In this document: in pieces, positions 1-7,620 of the stretch
How the letters are laid out: every line of letters begins with the position of its first letter
Position numbering within the stretch: the stretch's first letter is position 1
From: Arthrobacter sp.
GTDB lineage: Bacteria; Actinomycetota; Actinomycetes; Actinomycetales; Micrococcaceae
Reading direction: 5' to 3'
Length of the DNA: 12,645 nucleotides
NCBI GenBank assembly: GCA_030147325.1
Contig: JASLAA010000286.1
Coordinates: 1-12,645 of the forward strand
The notes under the pieces: model-generated
What the model saw: only the letters and a program-made list of their open reading frames with translations
Database searches by the model: none
What the model was told of the DNA's origin: nothing
Program-made: the position numbers and the translations under genes

Positions 1-3000
1 CGCGGCGGCAAGGTGTCCTTCACCCACCTCATCGGCTACGCCATCATCCGCGCCCTCGCGCAGTTCCCCTCACAGAACGTCTACTACGACGTCGTGGACG
101 GCAAACCCTCCGCCATCCAGCCCGCGCACGTGAACTTCGGCCTCGCCATCGACATGCCGAAGCCCGACGGCACCCGCTCACTCGTGGTCCCGAACATCAA
201 GAAGGCCGAGACCATGAACTTCTCGGAGTTCTGGCACGCCTACGAGGAACTCGTGAAGAAGGCCCGCGCCGGCAAGCTCGGGGCGGACGACTACGCCGGG
301 ACCACCGTGTCGCTGACCAACCCGGGAGGGATCGGCACCGTCCACTCGGTGCCCCGACTGTCCCGGGGCCAGGCCTGCATCATCGGCGCCGGAGCCCTCG
401 AGTACCCGGCCGAGTTCCAGGGCTCGAGCGAGAAGACCCTTGCGAAGCACGCGATCAGCAAGACCATCACGCTGACCTCCACTTATGACCACCGCGTCAT
501 CCAGGGAGCCGGCAGCGGCGAGTTCCTGCGCATCATCCACCAGCTGCTGCTCGGCGAGCAGGGGTTCTACGACGAGATCTTCGAATCGTTGCGGATCCCG
601 TACGAGCCGATCCGCTGGAGCGCCGACATCCAGGTGGACCCGGTAGACCAGATCAACAAGGTCGCGCGGATCCAGCAGCTCATCCACGCCTATCGCGTCC
701 GCGGGCACCTGATGGCCGACACGAACCCGCTCGAATACGTCCAGCGCAAGCACGCCGACCTCGATATCCGCACGCACGGACTCACCCTCTGGGACCTCGA
801 CCGCGAGTGGCCCACCGGCGGCTTCGGCGGGAAGCAGATGCTCAAGTTCCGCGACATGCTGGGTGTGCTCCGGGACGCCTACTGCCGCACGACCGGCATC
901 GAGTACATGCACCTCCAGGACCCGGAGGAACGTCAGTGGTTCCAGGACGAGCTGGAGCACCCCTACTCCAAGCCGAGCCGCGAGGAGCAGCTGCGCATCC
1001 TGCACAAGCTGAACTCCGCCGAAGCCTTCGAGACGTTCCTGCAGACCAAGTTCGTGGGGCAGAAGCGCTTCTCCCTCGAAGGCGGGGAGTCGCTCATCCC
1101 GCTGCTGGACGCCGTGATCTCCGGTGCTGCCGACGACGGACTCGACGAGGTGGCCATCGGCATGGCCCACCGCGGCCGCCTGAACGTCCTCACCAACATC
1201 GCCGGCAAGACCTATGCCCAGGTCTTCCGCGAATTCGAGGGGACGCAGGACCCCCGCTCCGTGCAGGGATCGGGCGACGTGAAATACCACCTCGGCACCG
1301 AGGGGACCTTCACATCGGACGCCGGCAACGAGACCAAGGTCTACCTCGCCGCGAACCCGTCCCACCTCGAGGCAGTCGACCCCGTGCTCGAGGGCATCGT
1401 CCGCGCCAAGCAGGACCTCCTCGACCAGGGCGAGACGTTCCCCGTCCTGCCGATCCTCATCCACGGTGATGCTGCCTTCGCCGGCCAGGGCGTCGTCGCC
1501 GAGACCCTCAACCTGTCGCAGCTGCGGGGCTACCGCACCGGCGGAACCGTCCACGTCATCGTGAACAACCAGGTCGGGTTCACCACCAGCCCGACGTCGT
1601 CGCGTTCCTCCGTGTACTCCACCGATGTTGCGAAGATGGTCCAGGCACCGGTCTTCCACGTGAACGGCGACGATCCCGAGGCCGTCGTCCGGGTAGCGCA
1701 GATGGCGTACCAGTTCCGTCAGCGGTTCAACAAGGACGTCGTCATCGACATGGTCTGCTACCGCCGGCGCGGTCACAACGAGGGCGACGACCCGTCGATG
1801 ACGCAGCCGATGATGTACAACCTGATCGAAGCCAAGCGCTCCGTGCGGAAGCTGTACACCGAGGCCCTGATCGGCCGTGGCGACATCACGCAGGAAGAAG
1901 CCGAGCAGGCGCTGCGCGACTACCAGGAGCGCCTGGAACGCGTGTTCGCCGAGACCCACGCAGCCCAGACCTCACCGATCCCCATCGTCACCAAGGATCC
2001 GCAGGCGGTGTCCAACCTCGAGCGTCCGCTCGCGCAGCAGGCCGACAGCGGCGAGAGCGCGGTCCCGCAGACCGCCATCAGCGCCGAGACCCTGGCTCAC
2101 ATCGGAGCAGCACACACTGCGATCCCCGATGGTTTCACGGTCCACCCGAAGCTCAAGGCGCTGCTCGACAAGCGCGAGCAGATGTCGCGTGAAGGCGGTA
2201 TCGACTGGGGGTTCGGCGAGATCGCGGCCTTCGGCTCACTCCTCATGGAGGGCGTACCCGTTCGCCTCGCCGGCCAGGATTCCCGTCGGGGAACCTTCGT
2301 CCAGCGCCACGCCGTCTTCCATGACAGGGCGACCGGTCACGAGTGGCTGCCCCTCGAGGACCTCAGCGAGGACCAGGCCAAGTTCTGGATCTACGACTCG
2401 CTGCTCAGCGAATACGCCGCGATGGGCTTCGAGTACGGGTACTCCGTGGAGCGTCCCGACGCGCTGGTCATCTGGGAGGCGCAGTTCGGCGACTTCGTCA
2501 ACGGCGCCCAGACGATCATCGACGAGTTCATCAGCTCCGCCGAGCAGAAGTGGGGACAGCGATCCTCGCTCGTGCTGATGCTCCCGCACGGCTACGAAGG
2601 CCAGGGCCCGGATCACTCCTCGGCCCGCATCGAGCGTTTCCTGCAGATGTGTGCCGAGCAGAACATGGTCGTCGCCAACCCGAGTTCCGCGGCGTCGCAC
2701 TTCCACCTGCTGCGTCGCCACGCCTACAACAAGCCACGGAAGCCCCTGGTGATCTTCACACCCAAGCAGCTGCTCCGCCTCAAGGCTGCAGCCAGCTCTG
2801 TCGAGGACTTCACGGAGGGCACCTTCCGCCCGGTCATCGCGGACACGCTCACGACGCCGGGGAACGACGTCGAGCGCGTCATCCTCGTGTCGGGACGGCT
2901 GTACTACGACCTGCTGTCCACCCGTCAGAAGCTCGACGACGGCCGGACGGCGATCGTGCGCGTGGAGCAGCTGTATCCGCTCCCCCTGGACGAGATCAAG

Positions 3001-3225
3001 GGCGCCCTGGCCACCTACCCGAACGCCGAGGTCGTGTGGGCGCAGGACGAACCGGCGAACCAGGGACCGTGGCCGTTCATCGGGCTCAACCTCCCGCAGG
3101 AACTCGATCGACCGCTGCGGCTGGCATCCCGTCCGGCGTCGGCCTCGACCGCGACCGGCTCGTCCAAGAGCCATGCGGTGGAGCAGGAGCTGCTCATCAA
3201 GAAGGCCTTCGGCCGTCAGTCGTAA
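1..3225 (+). CDS. kgd: Multifunctional 2-oxoglutarate decarboxylase/dehydrogenase (Kgd/OdhA type), 5'-truncated
   Basis: The reading frame is open from the first base, so the start lies upstream; 1074 residues are visible. This is the actinobacterial fusion of an E2-like acyltransferase domain with the thiamine-diphosphate E1 component that decarboxylates 2-oxoglutarate in the TCA cycle. Residues about 1-185 are the C-terminal part of the acyltransferase domain, with the active-site histidine in TYDHRVIQGAGSGEF (His164). The aspartate of the canonical HxxxDG motif is Gln168 here; from memory this is usual for Kgd proteins. A linker follows, and E1 starts near residue 210 (QLIHAYRVRGHLMADTNPLEY region). 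Seen in E1 are MAHRGRLNVL (His390), the ThDP/Mg motif GDAAFAGQG ending in VNNQ (Gly489 to Asn523), and HGYEGQGPDHSS (about 863-874). The C-terminus is intact and ends in KKAFGRQS. Judging from the family, roughly 200 N-terminal residues are missing. A terminator follows directly, so the gene ends its transcription unit. Confidence 0.96.
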   Translation, partial: RGGKVSFTHLIGYAIIRALAQFPSQNVYYDVVDGKPSAIQPAHVNFGLAIDMPKPDGTRSLVVPNIKKAETMNFSEFWHAYEELVKKARAGKLGADDYAGTTVSLTNPGGIGTVHSVPRLSRGQACIIGAGALEYPAEFQGSSEKTLAKHAISKTITLTSTYDHRVIQGAGSGEFLRIIHQLLLGEQGFYDEIFESLRIPYEPIRWSADIQVDPVDQINKVARIQQLIHAYRVRGHLMADTNPLEYVQRKHADLDIRTHGLTLWDLDREWPTGGFGGKQMLKFRDMLGVLRDAYCRTTGIEYMHLQDPEERQWFQDELEHPYSKPSREEQLRILHKLNSAEAFETFLQTKFVGQKRFSLEGGESLIPLLDAVISGAADDGLDEVAIGMAHRGRLNVLTNIAGKTYAQVFREFEGTQDPRSVQGSGDVKYHLGTEGTFTSDAGNETKVYLAANPSHLEAVDPVLEGIVRAKQDLLDQGETFPVLPILIHGDAAFAGQGVVAETLNLSQLRGYRTGGTVHVIVNNQVGFTTSPTSSRSSVYSTDVAKMVQAPVFHVNGDDPEAVVRVAQMAYQFRQRFNKDVVIDMVCYRRRGHNEGDDPSMTQPMMYNLIEAKRSVRKLYTEALIGRGDITQEEAEQALRDYQERLERVFAETHAAQTSPIPIVTKDPQAVSNLERPLAQQADSGESAVPQTAISAETLAHIGAAHTAIPDGFTVHPKLKALLDKREQMSREGGIDWGFGEIAAFGSLLMEGVPVRLAGQDSRRGTFVQRHAVFHDRATGHEWLPLEDLSEDQAKFWIYDSLLSEYAAMGFEYGYSVERPDALVIWEAQFGDFVNGAQTIIDEFISSAEQKWGQRSSLVLMLPHGYEGQGPDHSSARIERFLQMCAEQNMVVANPSSAASHFHLLRRHAYNKPRKPLVIFTPKQLLRLKAAASSVEDFTEGTFRPVIADTLTTPGNDVERVILVSGRLYYDLLSTRQKLDDGRTAIVRVEQLYPLPLDEIKGALATYPNAEVVWAQDEPANQGPWPFIGLNLPQELDRPLRLASRPASASTATGSSKSHAVEQELLIKKAFGRQS

Positions 3226-3236
3226 GCCATCAGTAT

Positions 3237-3274
3237 GATGTTGGGTGGGGCCCAGGCCCCACCCACCATCTTTT
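3237..3274 (+). terminator. Rho-independent terminator of kgd
   Basis: An inverted repeat begins 11 bases after the kgd stop. An upper stem of 10 bp (3242-3251 with 3256-3265, loop CCAG) continues through one T/C mismatch into 4 more pairs (3237-3240 with 3267-3270). TTTT follows immediately at 3271-3274. Strong GC stem plus T-run is the classical intrinsic terminator form, unusually clear for a high-GC genome. Confidence 0.85.
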
Positions 3275-3338
3275 AACGGCTGTTCCCGGTCATCCGGTCA
3301 GGCCGGCACCATCCGACGACCAGCACACCGAGGGACCA

Positions 3339-3938
3339 GTGGAACAACGCATAATCCGGCTAGCAGCAGTGGGCGACGAACTCCTCGCAGGGCTCGGCGA
3401 CCCGCGGGCCCTGGGCTGGCTCGGACGAGTGATGGCCCGCACCCGCCCCGACAACGTGGCGGTCGAGGCGTACAGCCTCGCGGCTCCCGGCGAGGGGACC
3501 GAGGCACTGGCCAACCGCTGGCTGCAGGAGGTCGGACGCCGTTTCGGCGACGGTTTCGACAACCGGCTCGTGATCGGACTGTCCGACCGCGACCTCGACC
3601 TCGAGCTGTCGACGGCGAGGAGCCGTCTCAATCTCGCGAACATCCTCGACGGCGCTGCGCAGATGAGCGTCAAGGTGCTCGTCGTCGGACCTCCGCCCGG
3701 CCTGGACGCGGAGCGGAACCGACGTCTTGCGGACCTCTCCGCGGCTTTCGGCGACGTCACGACCCGGCGCAAGCACGTCTTCGTCGACACCTTCACCCCG
3801 CTCCTGGCGCATGAGCAGTGGCGCCATGACTTGGCCGCCAACGGCGGCACGCCCGGTCAGGCGGGCTATGGCCTGATGGCCTGGCTCGTCCTGCATCGCG
3901 GCTGGTTCCAGTGGCTGGACGTGCCGGCTCCGGAGTAG
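3339..3938 (+). CDS. SGNH/GDSL-hydrolase-fold protein with apparently degenerate active site
   Basis: The protein has 199 residues and no signal peptide. The GTG start is chosen because GAGGGA lies 3 bases upstream and because translation then begins just before the first beta-strand (IIRLAAVGDELLAG). The overall pattern is that of the SGNH/GDSL esterase-lipase superfamily: block I near residue 12, a block II glycine near 51, block III at 80-83 (GLSD), the strand VKVLVVGPPP at 111-120, VFVDTF at 147-152, and block V at 168-178 (NGGTPGQAGYG). The catalytic residues do not match, however. The GDS serine is Glu14, the block III Asn is Ser82, and the block V Asp and His are Asn168 and Thr171. The frame is clean and codon use resembles its neighbours, so this looks like a maintained protein rather than a decaying gene. 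It is probably cytoplasmic and sits alone between two terminators. Automatic annotation would probably call it a GDSL esterase; I infer a non-catalytic role, function unknown. Confidence 0.85.
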   Translation: MEQRIIRLAAVGDELLAGLGDPRALGWLGRVMARTRPDNVAVEAYSLAAPGEGTEALANRWLQEVGRRFGDGFDNRLVIGLSDRDLDLELSTARSRLNLANILDGAAQMSVKVLVVGPPPGLDAERNRRLADLSAAFGDVTTRRKHVFVDTFTPLLAHEQWRHDLAANGGTPGQAGYGLMAWLVLHRGWFQWLDVPAPE

Positions 3939-3969
3939 GCGATCCACCGCAGGACGAACCCCGCACGAC

Positions 3970-4009
3970 GAACCCCGAGGATGCGCGAACCTCGGGGTTC
4001 TTCCGTTGT
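3970..4009 (+). terminator. Probable intrinsic terminator after the SGNH-like gene
   Basis: A perfect 11-bp stem (GAACCCCGAGG at 3970-3980 with CCTCGGGGTTC at 3990-4000, 9-nt loop) lies 31 bases after the stop codon. The following bases TTCCGTTGTT are only moderately T-rich. An 11-nt direct repeat GACGAACCCCG (3953-3963 and 3967-3977) provides a second possible left arm for the same right arm. Confidence 0.7.
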
Positions 4010-4012
4010 TCG

Positions 4013-4086
4013 GGCGGAATTAAGGGGCCTTATATTTCGCCGAGGTAACAAATGGGTTATTACTGGCTCACTGAGTGTCCGGAGGC
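4013..4086 (+). promoter_or_regulatory. AT-rich promoter/operator candidate upstream of the ABC importer operon
   Basis: This is the most AT-rich patch of the window, between a terminator and the importer operon, so the operon promoter is expected here. It holds two short inverted repeats: TAAGG-GG-CCTTA (4021-4032) and TAAC-N6-GTTA (4046-4059). Sequences such as TTATAT or TTATTA could contribute to a -10 element, but I cannot assign a confident -35/-10 pair. The position is supported by context; the exact promoter and any operator are inference. Confidence 0.4.
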
Positions 4087-4090
4087 AACC

Positions 4091-4117
4091 ATGCTTCGCT
4101 ATGCTGACCGAGTGTGA
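4091..4117 (+). CDS. Possible 8-residue leader peptide ahead of the importer operon
   Basis: ATG at 4091 is preceded by GGAGG (4081-4085) with a 5-base spacer, one of the best ribosome binding sites in the window. The frame reads MLRYADRV and stops at TGA 4115-4117, 74 bases before the binding-protein start. A short ORF with a strong Shine-Dalgarno followed by a 5'-UTR hairpin is the layout of a translated leader. The peptide does not match any leader family I know and lacks a run of one amino acid. It would be untranslated if transcription starts downstream, for example if TATGCT (4100-4105) is a -10 element. Existence and role are inference. Confidence 0.4.
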   Translation: MLRYADRV

Positions 4118-4118
4118 T

Positions 4119-4184
4119 TGACGTCACTGCGGCAATCCACTTCGTGGGACCTTCCTGCGTCCCGCGCACCAAGCACAGTAAGGA
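4119..4184 (+). promoter_or_regulatory. 5'-UTR elements: palindrome, hairpin and ribosome binding site of the binding protein
   Basis: Immediately after the leader ORF is the perfect palindrome TGACGTCA (4119-4126), inside a looser GATTG-N12-CAATC pair (4116-4137). An 8-bp stem follows (CGTGGGAC 4143-4150 with GTCCCGCG 4159-4166, one T/G wobble, 8-nt loop), ending 13 bases before the Shine-Dalgarno AAGGA (4180-4184). The hairpin does not cover the ribosome binding site directly. These could be an operator and an mRNA control structure; I recognise no known riboswitch. Confidence 0.35.
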
Positions 4185-4191
4185 CTATCGA

Positions 4192-5976
4192 ATGCGTAAT
4201 AAGCGCACCATGACGCTCGCCGCACTGTCCATCGGAGCGCTCATGCTGAGTGCCTGCGGGTCAGCCGGCGGAACCGCCGAGACTCCGGCCTCCGAGAGTG
4301 CCGAGGAGAACCTCGCGTCGACGATCAACATCGCGATCAGCCAGGCCCCGACCGGGTACAACGGCAACACCGCCAGCACCAACTCCGTCTACAACACCTA
4401 TGTGGACAACCTGACATCGAGCGGCTTCGCGGCCTTCACCGCTGCGGGGGAGCTGGAGCCCAACACGGAGTTCGGTACCTACGAGAAGACCAGCGACGAT
4501 CCGCTGACCGTCAAATACACCATCAACGAGGATGCTGTGTGGTCCGACGGGACGCCGATCGACTACGACGACGTGCTGCTCACGTGGGCTGCGCTGTCCG
4601 GCACCCACCCGAGTGGCGAGACGGATGCCGAGACGGGGGAAGAGGCAGACATCTTCCTGGCGTCCTCGACCAACGGATTCGCCCTCATGGACAAGATCGA
4701 GGGTGAACCGGGAGCCAAGGAGTTCGAGACCGTCTTCAGCGATCCGTACGCGGACTGGGAAGCACTCCTCACGCCCGGGACACTCATGCCCGCCCACATC
4801 GCTGCAGAGCAGGGCGGGATGTCTCCCGAGGGCGACGGCGCCGAACTGGTCGAAGCCATCCAGTCGGACGACATCGAGGCCCTGAAGCCCGTCGCGGAAT
4901 TCTGGAACGCAGGCTGGAACTACGAGGTCGACCTCCCGACCCTGCCGGACACGGCACTCCTCCCTTCGTCCGGCCCCTACAAGCTCGACAACGCCGTGAA
5001 CGGCACGCTGACCCTCGTCAAGAACGACCAGTACTGGGGTGACGAGCGCGCCGGCAAGACGGACACGCTCGTCTTCAAGACCATCGTCGACGAGGAGGCC
5101 GTCCAGGCCCTTCAGAACGGCGACGTCGACGTGATCGACCCCTCGAGCCCCACGGTGGACACCAAGGCCGCGCTCGAGCAGATCGGCGAGACCATCACGG
5201 TGGACACCGGGACGTCCCTCACCTTCTCGCACGTGGACCTCGACCAGCGACCGGGTGCCGTCTTCGAGGACGTCAAGGTGCGCCAGGCCTTCAACGCGTG
5301 CGTACCGCGCGCGGACATGGTCGACAAGTTCGTGACGCCGATCGACCCCGAAGGTTCCGTCATGAACCTGCGCGAGTACCAGCCGGGCCAGCCCGACTAC
5401 GACACCGTGCTCGACGGCGCCCCTGCCGCACAGGGCGACGGCACCGCTGACATCGAAGGAGCCAAGGACCTCCTGGCCGAAGCCGGGAAGAACGAGCCCG
5501 TCAAGGTCAGCCTCATGTACGCCTCCACGAGTCAGCTGCGCGCCGACATGGTCGCCCTGATCAAGGACTCCTGCGATCAGGCCGGCTTCGAGATCATCCC
5601 GCAGCCCGAGGCCGAGTGGAGCTCCAAGCTCTCGCAGCCCGGCGCCTGGGATGCCGTGATCTTCGGCTGGTCCGGTTCCGGCCTCGTCGCCTCCGGCGAG
5701 TCGATCTACATCTCCGAAGGCGCACAGAACTACGGTGGCTACGCCGATGAGGAAGTCGACCGCCTGTGGAGCGAGATCGTCACCACCACGGACGAGGAGC
5801 AGGTCGTGCCCCTCAAGACCGAGATGGAGCAGCGCCTCGCGGAAACCCAGTACAACGTGGTGCTCTACGCCAATGCCGACATCGTCGGTCACTCCTCCAA
5901 GCTCCAGGGCGTGGAGATGAACCCGACGCAGACCGGCATCACCTGGAACGCCTACAGCTGGACGAAGCAGAACTGA
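4192..5976 (+). CDS. Family 5 (peptide-type) ABC transporter substrate-binding lipoprotein
   Basis: This is the extracytoplasmic receptor of a peptide/nickel-type ABC importer, 594 residues. The ATG at 4192 is preferred over the in-frame GTG at 4114. It has AAGGA 7 bases upstream and starts exactly at a lipoprotein signal peptide: MRNKRT, then a hydrophobic stretch, then lipobox LSAC with the lipid-modified Cys22. A low-complexity acidic/Ser/Thr linker follows (about 23-42). The SBP_bac_5 signature region YTINEDAVWSDGTPIDYDDV lies at about 109-128. Other family landmarks are SSGPYKL, VRQAFNACVPRADMVDKF and YGGYADEEVDRLW near the C-terminus. Two cysteines in the mature domain (370 and 461) could pair. 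The protein is acidic, as expected of exported actinobacterial proteins. Substrate cannot be read from sequence: peptides are the default, but sugars, nickel chelates or opines occur in this family. It is the first structural gene of a complete importer operon. Confidence 0.94.
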   Translation: MRNKRTMTLAALSIGALMLSACGSAGGTAETPASESAEENLASTINIAISQAPTGYNGNTASTNSVYNTYVDNLTSSGFAAFTAAGELEPNTEFGTYEKTSDDPLTVKYTINEDAVWSDGTPIDYDDVLLTWAALSGTHPSGETDAETGEEADIFLASSTNGFALMDKIEGEPGAKEFETVFSDPYADWEALLTPGTLMPAHIAAEQGGMSPEGDGAELVEAIQSDDIEALKPVAEFWNAGWNYEVDLPTLPDTALLPSSGPYKLDNAVNGTLTLVKNDQYWGDERAGKTDTLVFKTIVDEEAVQALQNGDVDVIDPSSPTVDTKAALEQIGETITVDTGTSLTFSHVDLDQRPGAVFEDVKVRQAFNACVPRADMVDKFVTPIDPEGSVMNLREYQPGQPDYDTVLDGAPAAQGDGTADIEGAKDLLAEAGKNEPVKVSLMYASTSQLRADMVALIKDSCDQAGFEIIPQPEAEWSSKLSQPGAWDAVIFGWSGSGLVASGESIYISEGAQNYGGYADEEVDRLWSEIVTTTDEEQVVPLKTEMEQRLAETQYNVVLYANADIVGHSSKLQGVEMNPTQTGITWNAYSWTKQN

Positions 5977-5994
5977 TCGCCTCCTCCGGATGAA

Positions 5995-6036
5995 GCATGA
6001 GGACGGGCAGGCCCTCGGGCCTGCCCGTCCTCATGC
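5995..6036 (+). promoter_or_regulatory. Perfect 19-bp hairpin between binding protein and permease genes
   Basis: Bases 5995-6013 pair without mismatch with 6018-6036 around the 4-base loop CTCG. The stem starts 18 bases after the binding-protein stop and lies 42 bases before the permease start. No T-run follows (CCGGCCCC), so it is not a standard intrinsic terminator. At this position such hairpins commonly protect the 3' end of the binding-protein mRNA or partly terminate, giving more binding protein than permease. That role is inferred from position. Confidence 0.75.
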
Positions 6037-6078
6037 CCGGCCCCGCATCAGCCTGCACCGTTTCCTAGGAGCCCCCAC

Positions 6079-7611
6079 GTGTTCTACTTCATCGTCAAGC
6101 GAACCATCATCTCGTTCTTCATCATGCTCGCAGCGACAACCCTCATGTACTTCCTCACCATCAATTCCGGCGACCCCTTCGAGGACCTCGGAGAGGCGAG
6201 CGGGCCGCAGAAGGCCTCGACCATCGCCGCGCGCACCGCTGCCATGAACCTCGATGTACCGCCCATCCCCCGGTACTTCCTCTGGCTGCAGGACGTCGGA
6301 CACTGCATCGTCCCCGGTGGTGTCAGCTGCACCCTGGGCCAGGACCGCACGGGTGCCGCAGTGCTCCCCCAGCTCGAGAGCGCCATGGGATCCACACTGC
6401 GCCTCGTCGTCGTCGCCACGGTCCTCGCCCTGATCCTCGGAGTGGTCGTCGGTATCGTCACCGCCATCCGCCAGTACAGCACCTTCGACTACTCGGTCAC
6501 CTTCATCTCCTTCCTGTTGTTCTCGCTCCCCCTGTTCTGGCTCTCCACGCTGCTCAAGCAGTACCTGGCGATCGACCTGAACACCTGGCTGGCGAATCCG
6601 CAGTTCCCGTATGCCACCATCGCCTTGATAGGGGTGGTCGCCGGCGTGATCTGGGCGGTAGTCATCGGTGGCGACCGCAGACGGCGGCTGCTGGTCTTCG
6701 GCGTCGCCACCGCGGGTACGGCCCTGGCTCTCTACCTCCTCCTGGTCACCGGCTGGTTCGTGACCCCCGGCTTCGGCTTCATCGGCATGCTCGTCTCCGC
6801 CGCCGGTGTCGCGGTTCTCTGGACGGCCCTGCTGGCGGGCTTCCGGCGTCGTCGGGTCCTTCATGCGGCTCTCGCCGCCGCCGCGGTGAGCTTCGTGGGC
6901 TACCTCGTCTCGATCCCCCTGCTGGCCGATCCCAACTGGTTCGTCGTGGTGGCGCTCGTCCTGGCCCTCGCCGTCGTCTCCTATGTCGTCGCAGGCCTCG
7001 TCGGCGGTCCGTTCCGGGCACAGGCGGCTCGCATCGGTGCCGTCATCGCGGTGTCGGTGAGCCTGCTCATCATGCTCGACCGCCTCCTGCAGGCGTACCC
7101 GACACTGTCCGCCAAGGCCGGTGGCCGTCCCATCCCGACCACCGGATCACAGTCGGCGAACCTCGCGGGCACCTTCTGGGAGATCAACCTGGACTACGCC
7201 CTGCACCTGATCCTTCCGACCATCGCGCTGACGCTGATCTCCTTCGCCACCTACACGCGGTACACCAGGGCCAGCCAGCTCGACGTGATGAACCAGGACT
7301 ACATCCGCACCGCGCGGGCCAAGGGCCTCAGTGAGCGCACCGTCCTCGTGAAGCACGCCTTCCGCAACGCCATGATCCCCATCACCACCCTGATGGCCTT
7401 CGACTTCGCCGGGGTTCTCGGCGGGGCGGTCATCACTGAGCAGGTCTTCGGCTGGAACGGCATGGGCAAGATGTTCATCGACGGCATCAACAACGTGGAC
7501 CCCGGACCCGTGATGGCCTTCTTCCTGGTCGTCGGCACCGCGGCCGTGCTGTTCAACATGCTCGCCGACATCGCCTATGCGTTCCTCGACCCCCGCATCA
7601 CGCTGAGCTAG
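6079..7611 (+). CDS. DppB/OppB-like ABC transporter permease with large transmembrane insertion
   Basis: This is one of the two membrane subunits of the importer, 510 residues. The GTG start is supported by AGGAG (6067-6071) 7 bases upstream and by the typical DppB N-terminus (FYFIVKRTIISFFIMLAATT, TM1). The usual elements follow: periplasmic region, LGQDRTGAAVLPQLESAMGSTLRL (about 86-109), TM2 at 110-130 and TM3 at 138-160. The ATPase-coupling EAA loop, TARAKGLSERTVLVKHAFRN, lies at 411-430, and the C-terminus ends in FLDPRITLS. Family members are normally about 310-340 residues. The excess is a block at about 172-345 with roughly six hydrophobic helices (near 180-197, 204-226, 231-254, 261-282, 286-309 and 318-336), separated by Arg-rich turns, inserted before the periplasmic stretch that normally follows TM3. 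An even helix number would preserve the topology of the EAA loop. The downstream permease begins 9 bases later. Confidence 0.92.
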   Translation: MFYFIVKRTIISFFIMLAATTLMYFLTINSGDPFEDLGEASGPQKASTIAARTAAMNLDVPPIPRYFLWLQDVGHCIVPGGVSCTLGQDRTGAAVLPQLESAMGSTLRLVVVATVLALILGVVVGIVTAIRQYSTFDYSVTFISFLLFSLPLFWLSTLLKQYLAIDLNTWLANPQFPYATIALIGVVAGVIWAVVIGGDRRRRLLVFGVATAGTALALYLLLVTGWFVTPGFGFIGMLVSAAGVAVLWTALLAGFRRRRVLHAALAAAAVSFVGYLVSIPLLADPNWFVVVALVLALAVVSYVVAGLVGGPFRAQAARIGAVIAVSVSLLIMLDRLLQAYPTLSAKAGGRPIPTTGSQSANLAGTFWEINLDYALHLILPTIALTLISFATYTRYTRASQLDVMNQDYIRTARAKGLSERTVLVKHAFRNAMIPITTLMAFDFAGVLGGAVITEQVFGWNGMGKMFIDGINNVDPGPVMAFFLVVGTAAVLFNMLADIAYAFLDPRITLS

Positions 7612-7620
7612 GACACCCCC

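Noticed and set aside
178..1959. 593-codon open frame on the minus strand opposite kgd
   Set aside because: Antisense shadow of a clearly conserved gene, produced by third-position GC bias; no recognisable domain and no ribosome binding site. The same applies to the minus-strand frames at 4261-5892 and 8658-10256.
3286..3300. CCGGTCA repeated at an 8-base period upstream of the SGNH-like gene
   Set aside because: Two short copies are easily expected by chance in GC-rich DNA and no promoter or operator logic is visible.
2343..3338. Long in-frame 5' extension of the SGNH-like gene into kgd
   Set aside because: It is an overlapping shadow frame of kgd with Arg/Ala/Pro/Gly-rich composition; protein homology-like sequence begins only at the GTG at 3339.
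4118..4123. TTGACG as a -35 hexamer for the importer operon
   Set aside because: No acceptable -10 sequence is found 16-18 bases downstream; the match is better explained by the TGACGTCA palindrome or chance.
4114..4191. Upstream GTG start that would add 26 residues to the substrate-binding protein
   Set aside because: The extra residues would precede and spoil a well-formed lipoprotein signal peptide, and the ATG at 4192 has its own Shine-Dalgarno.
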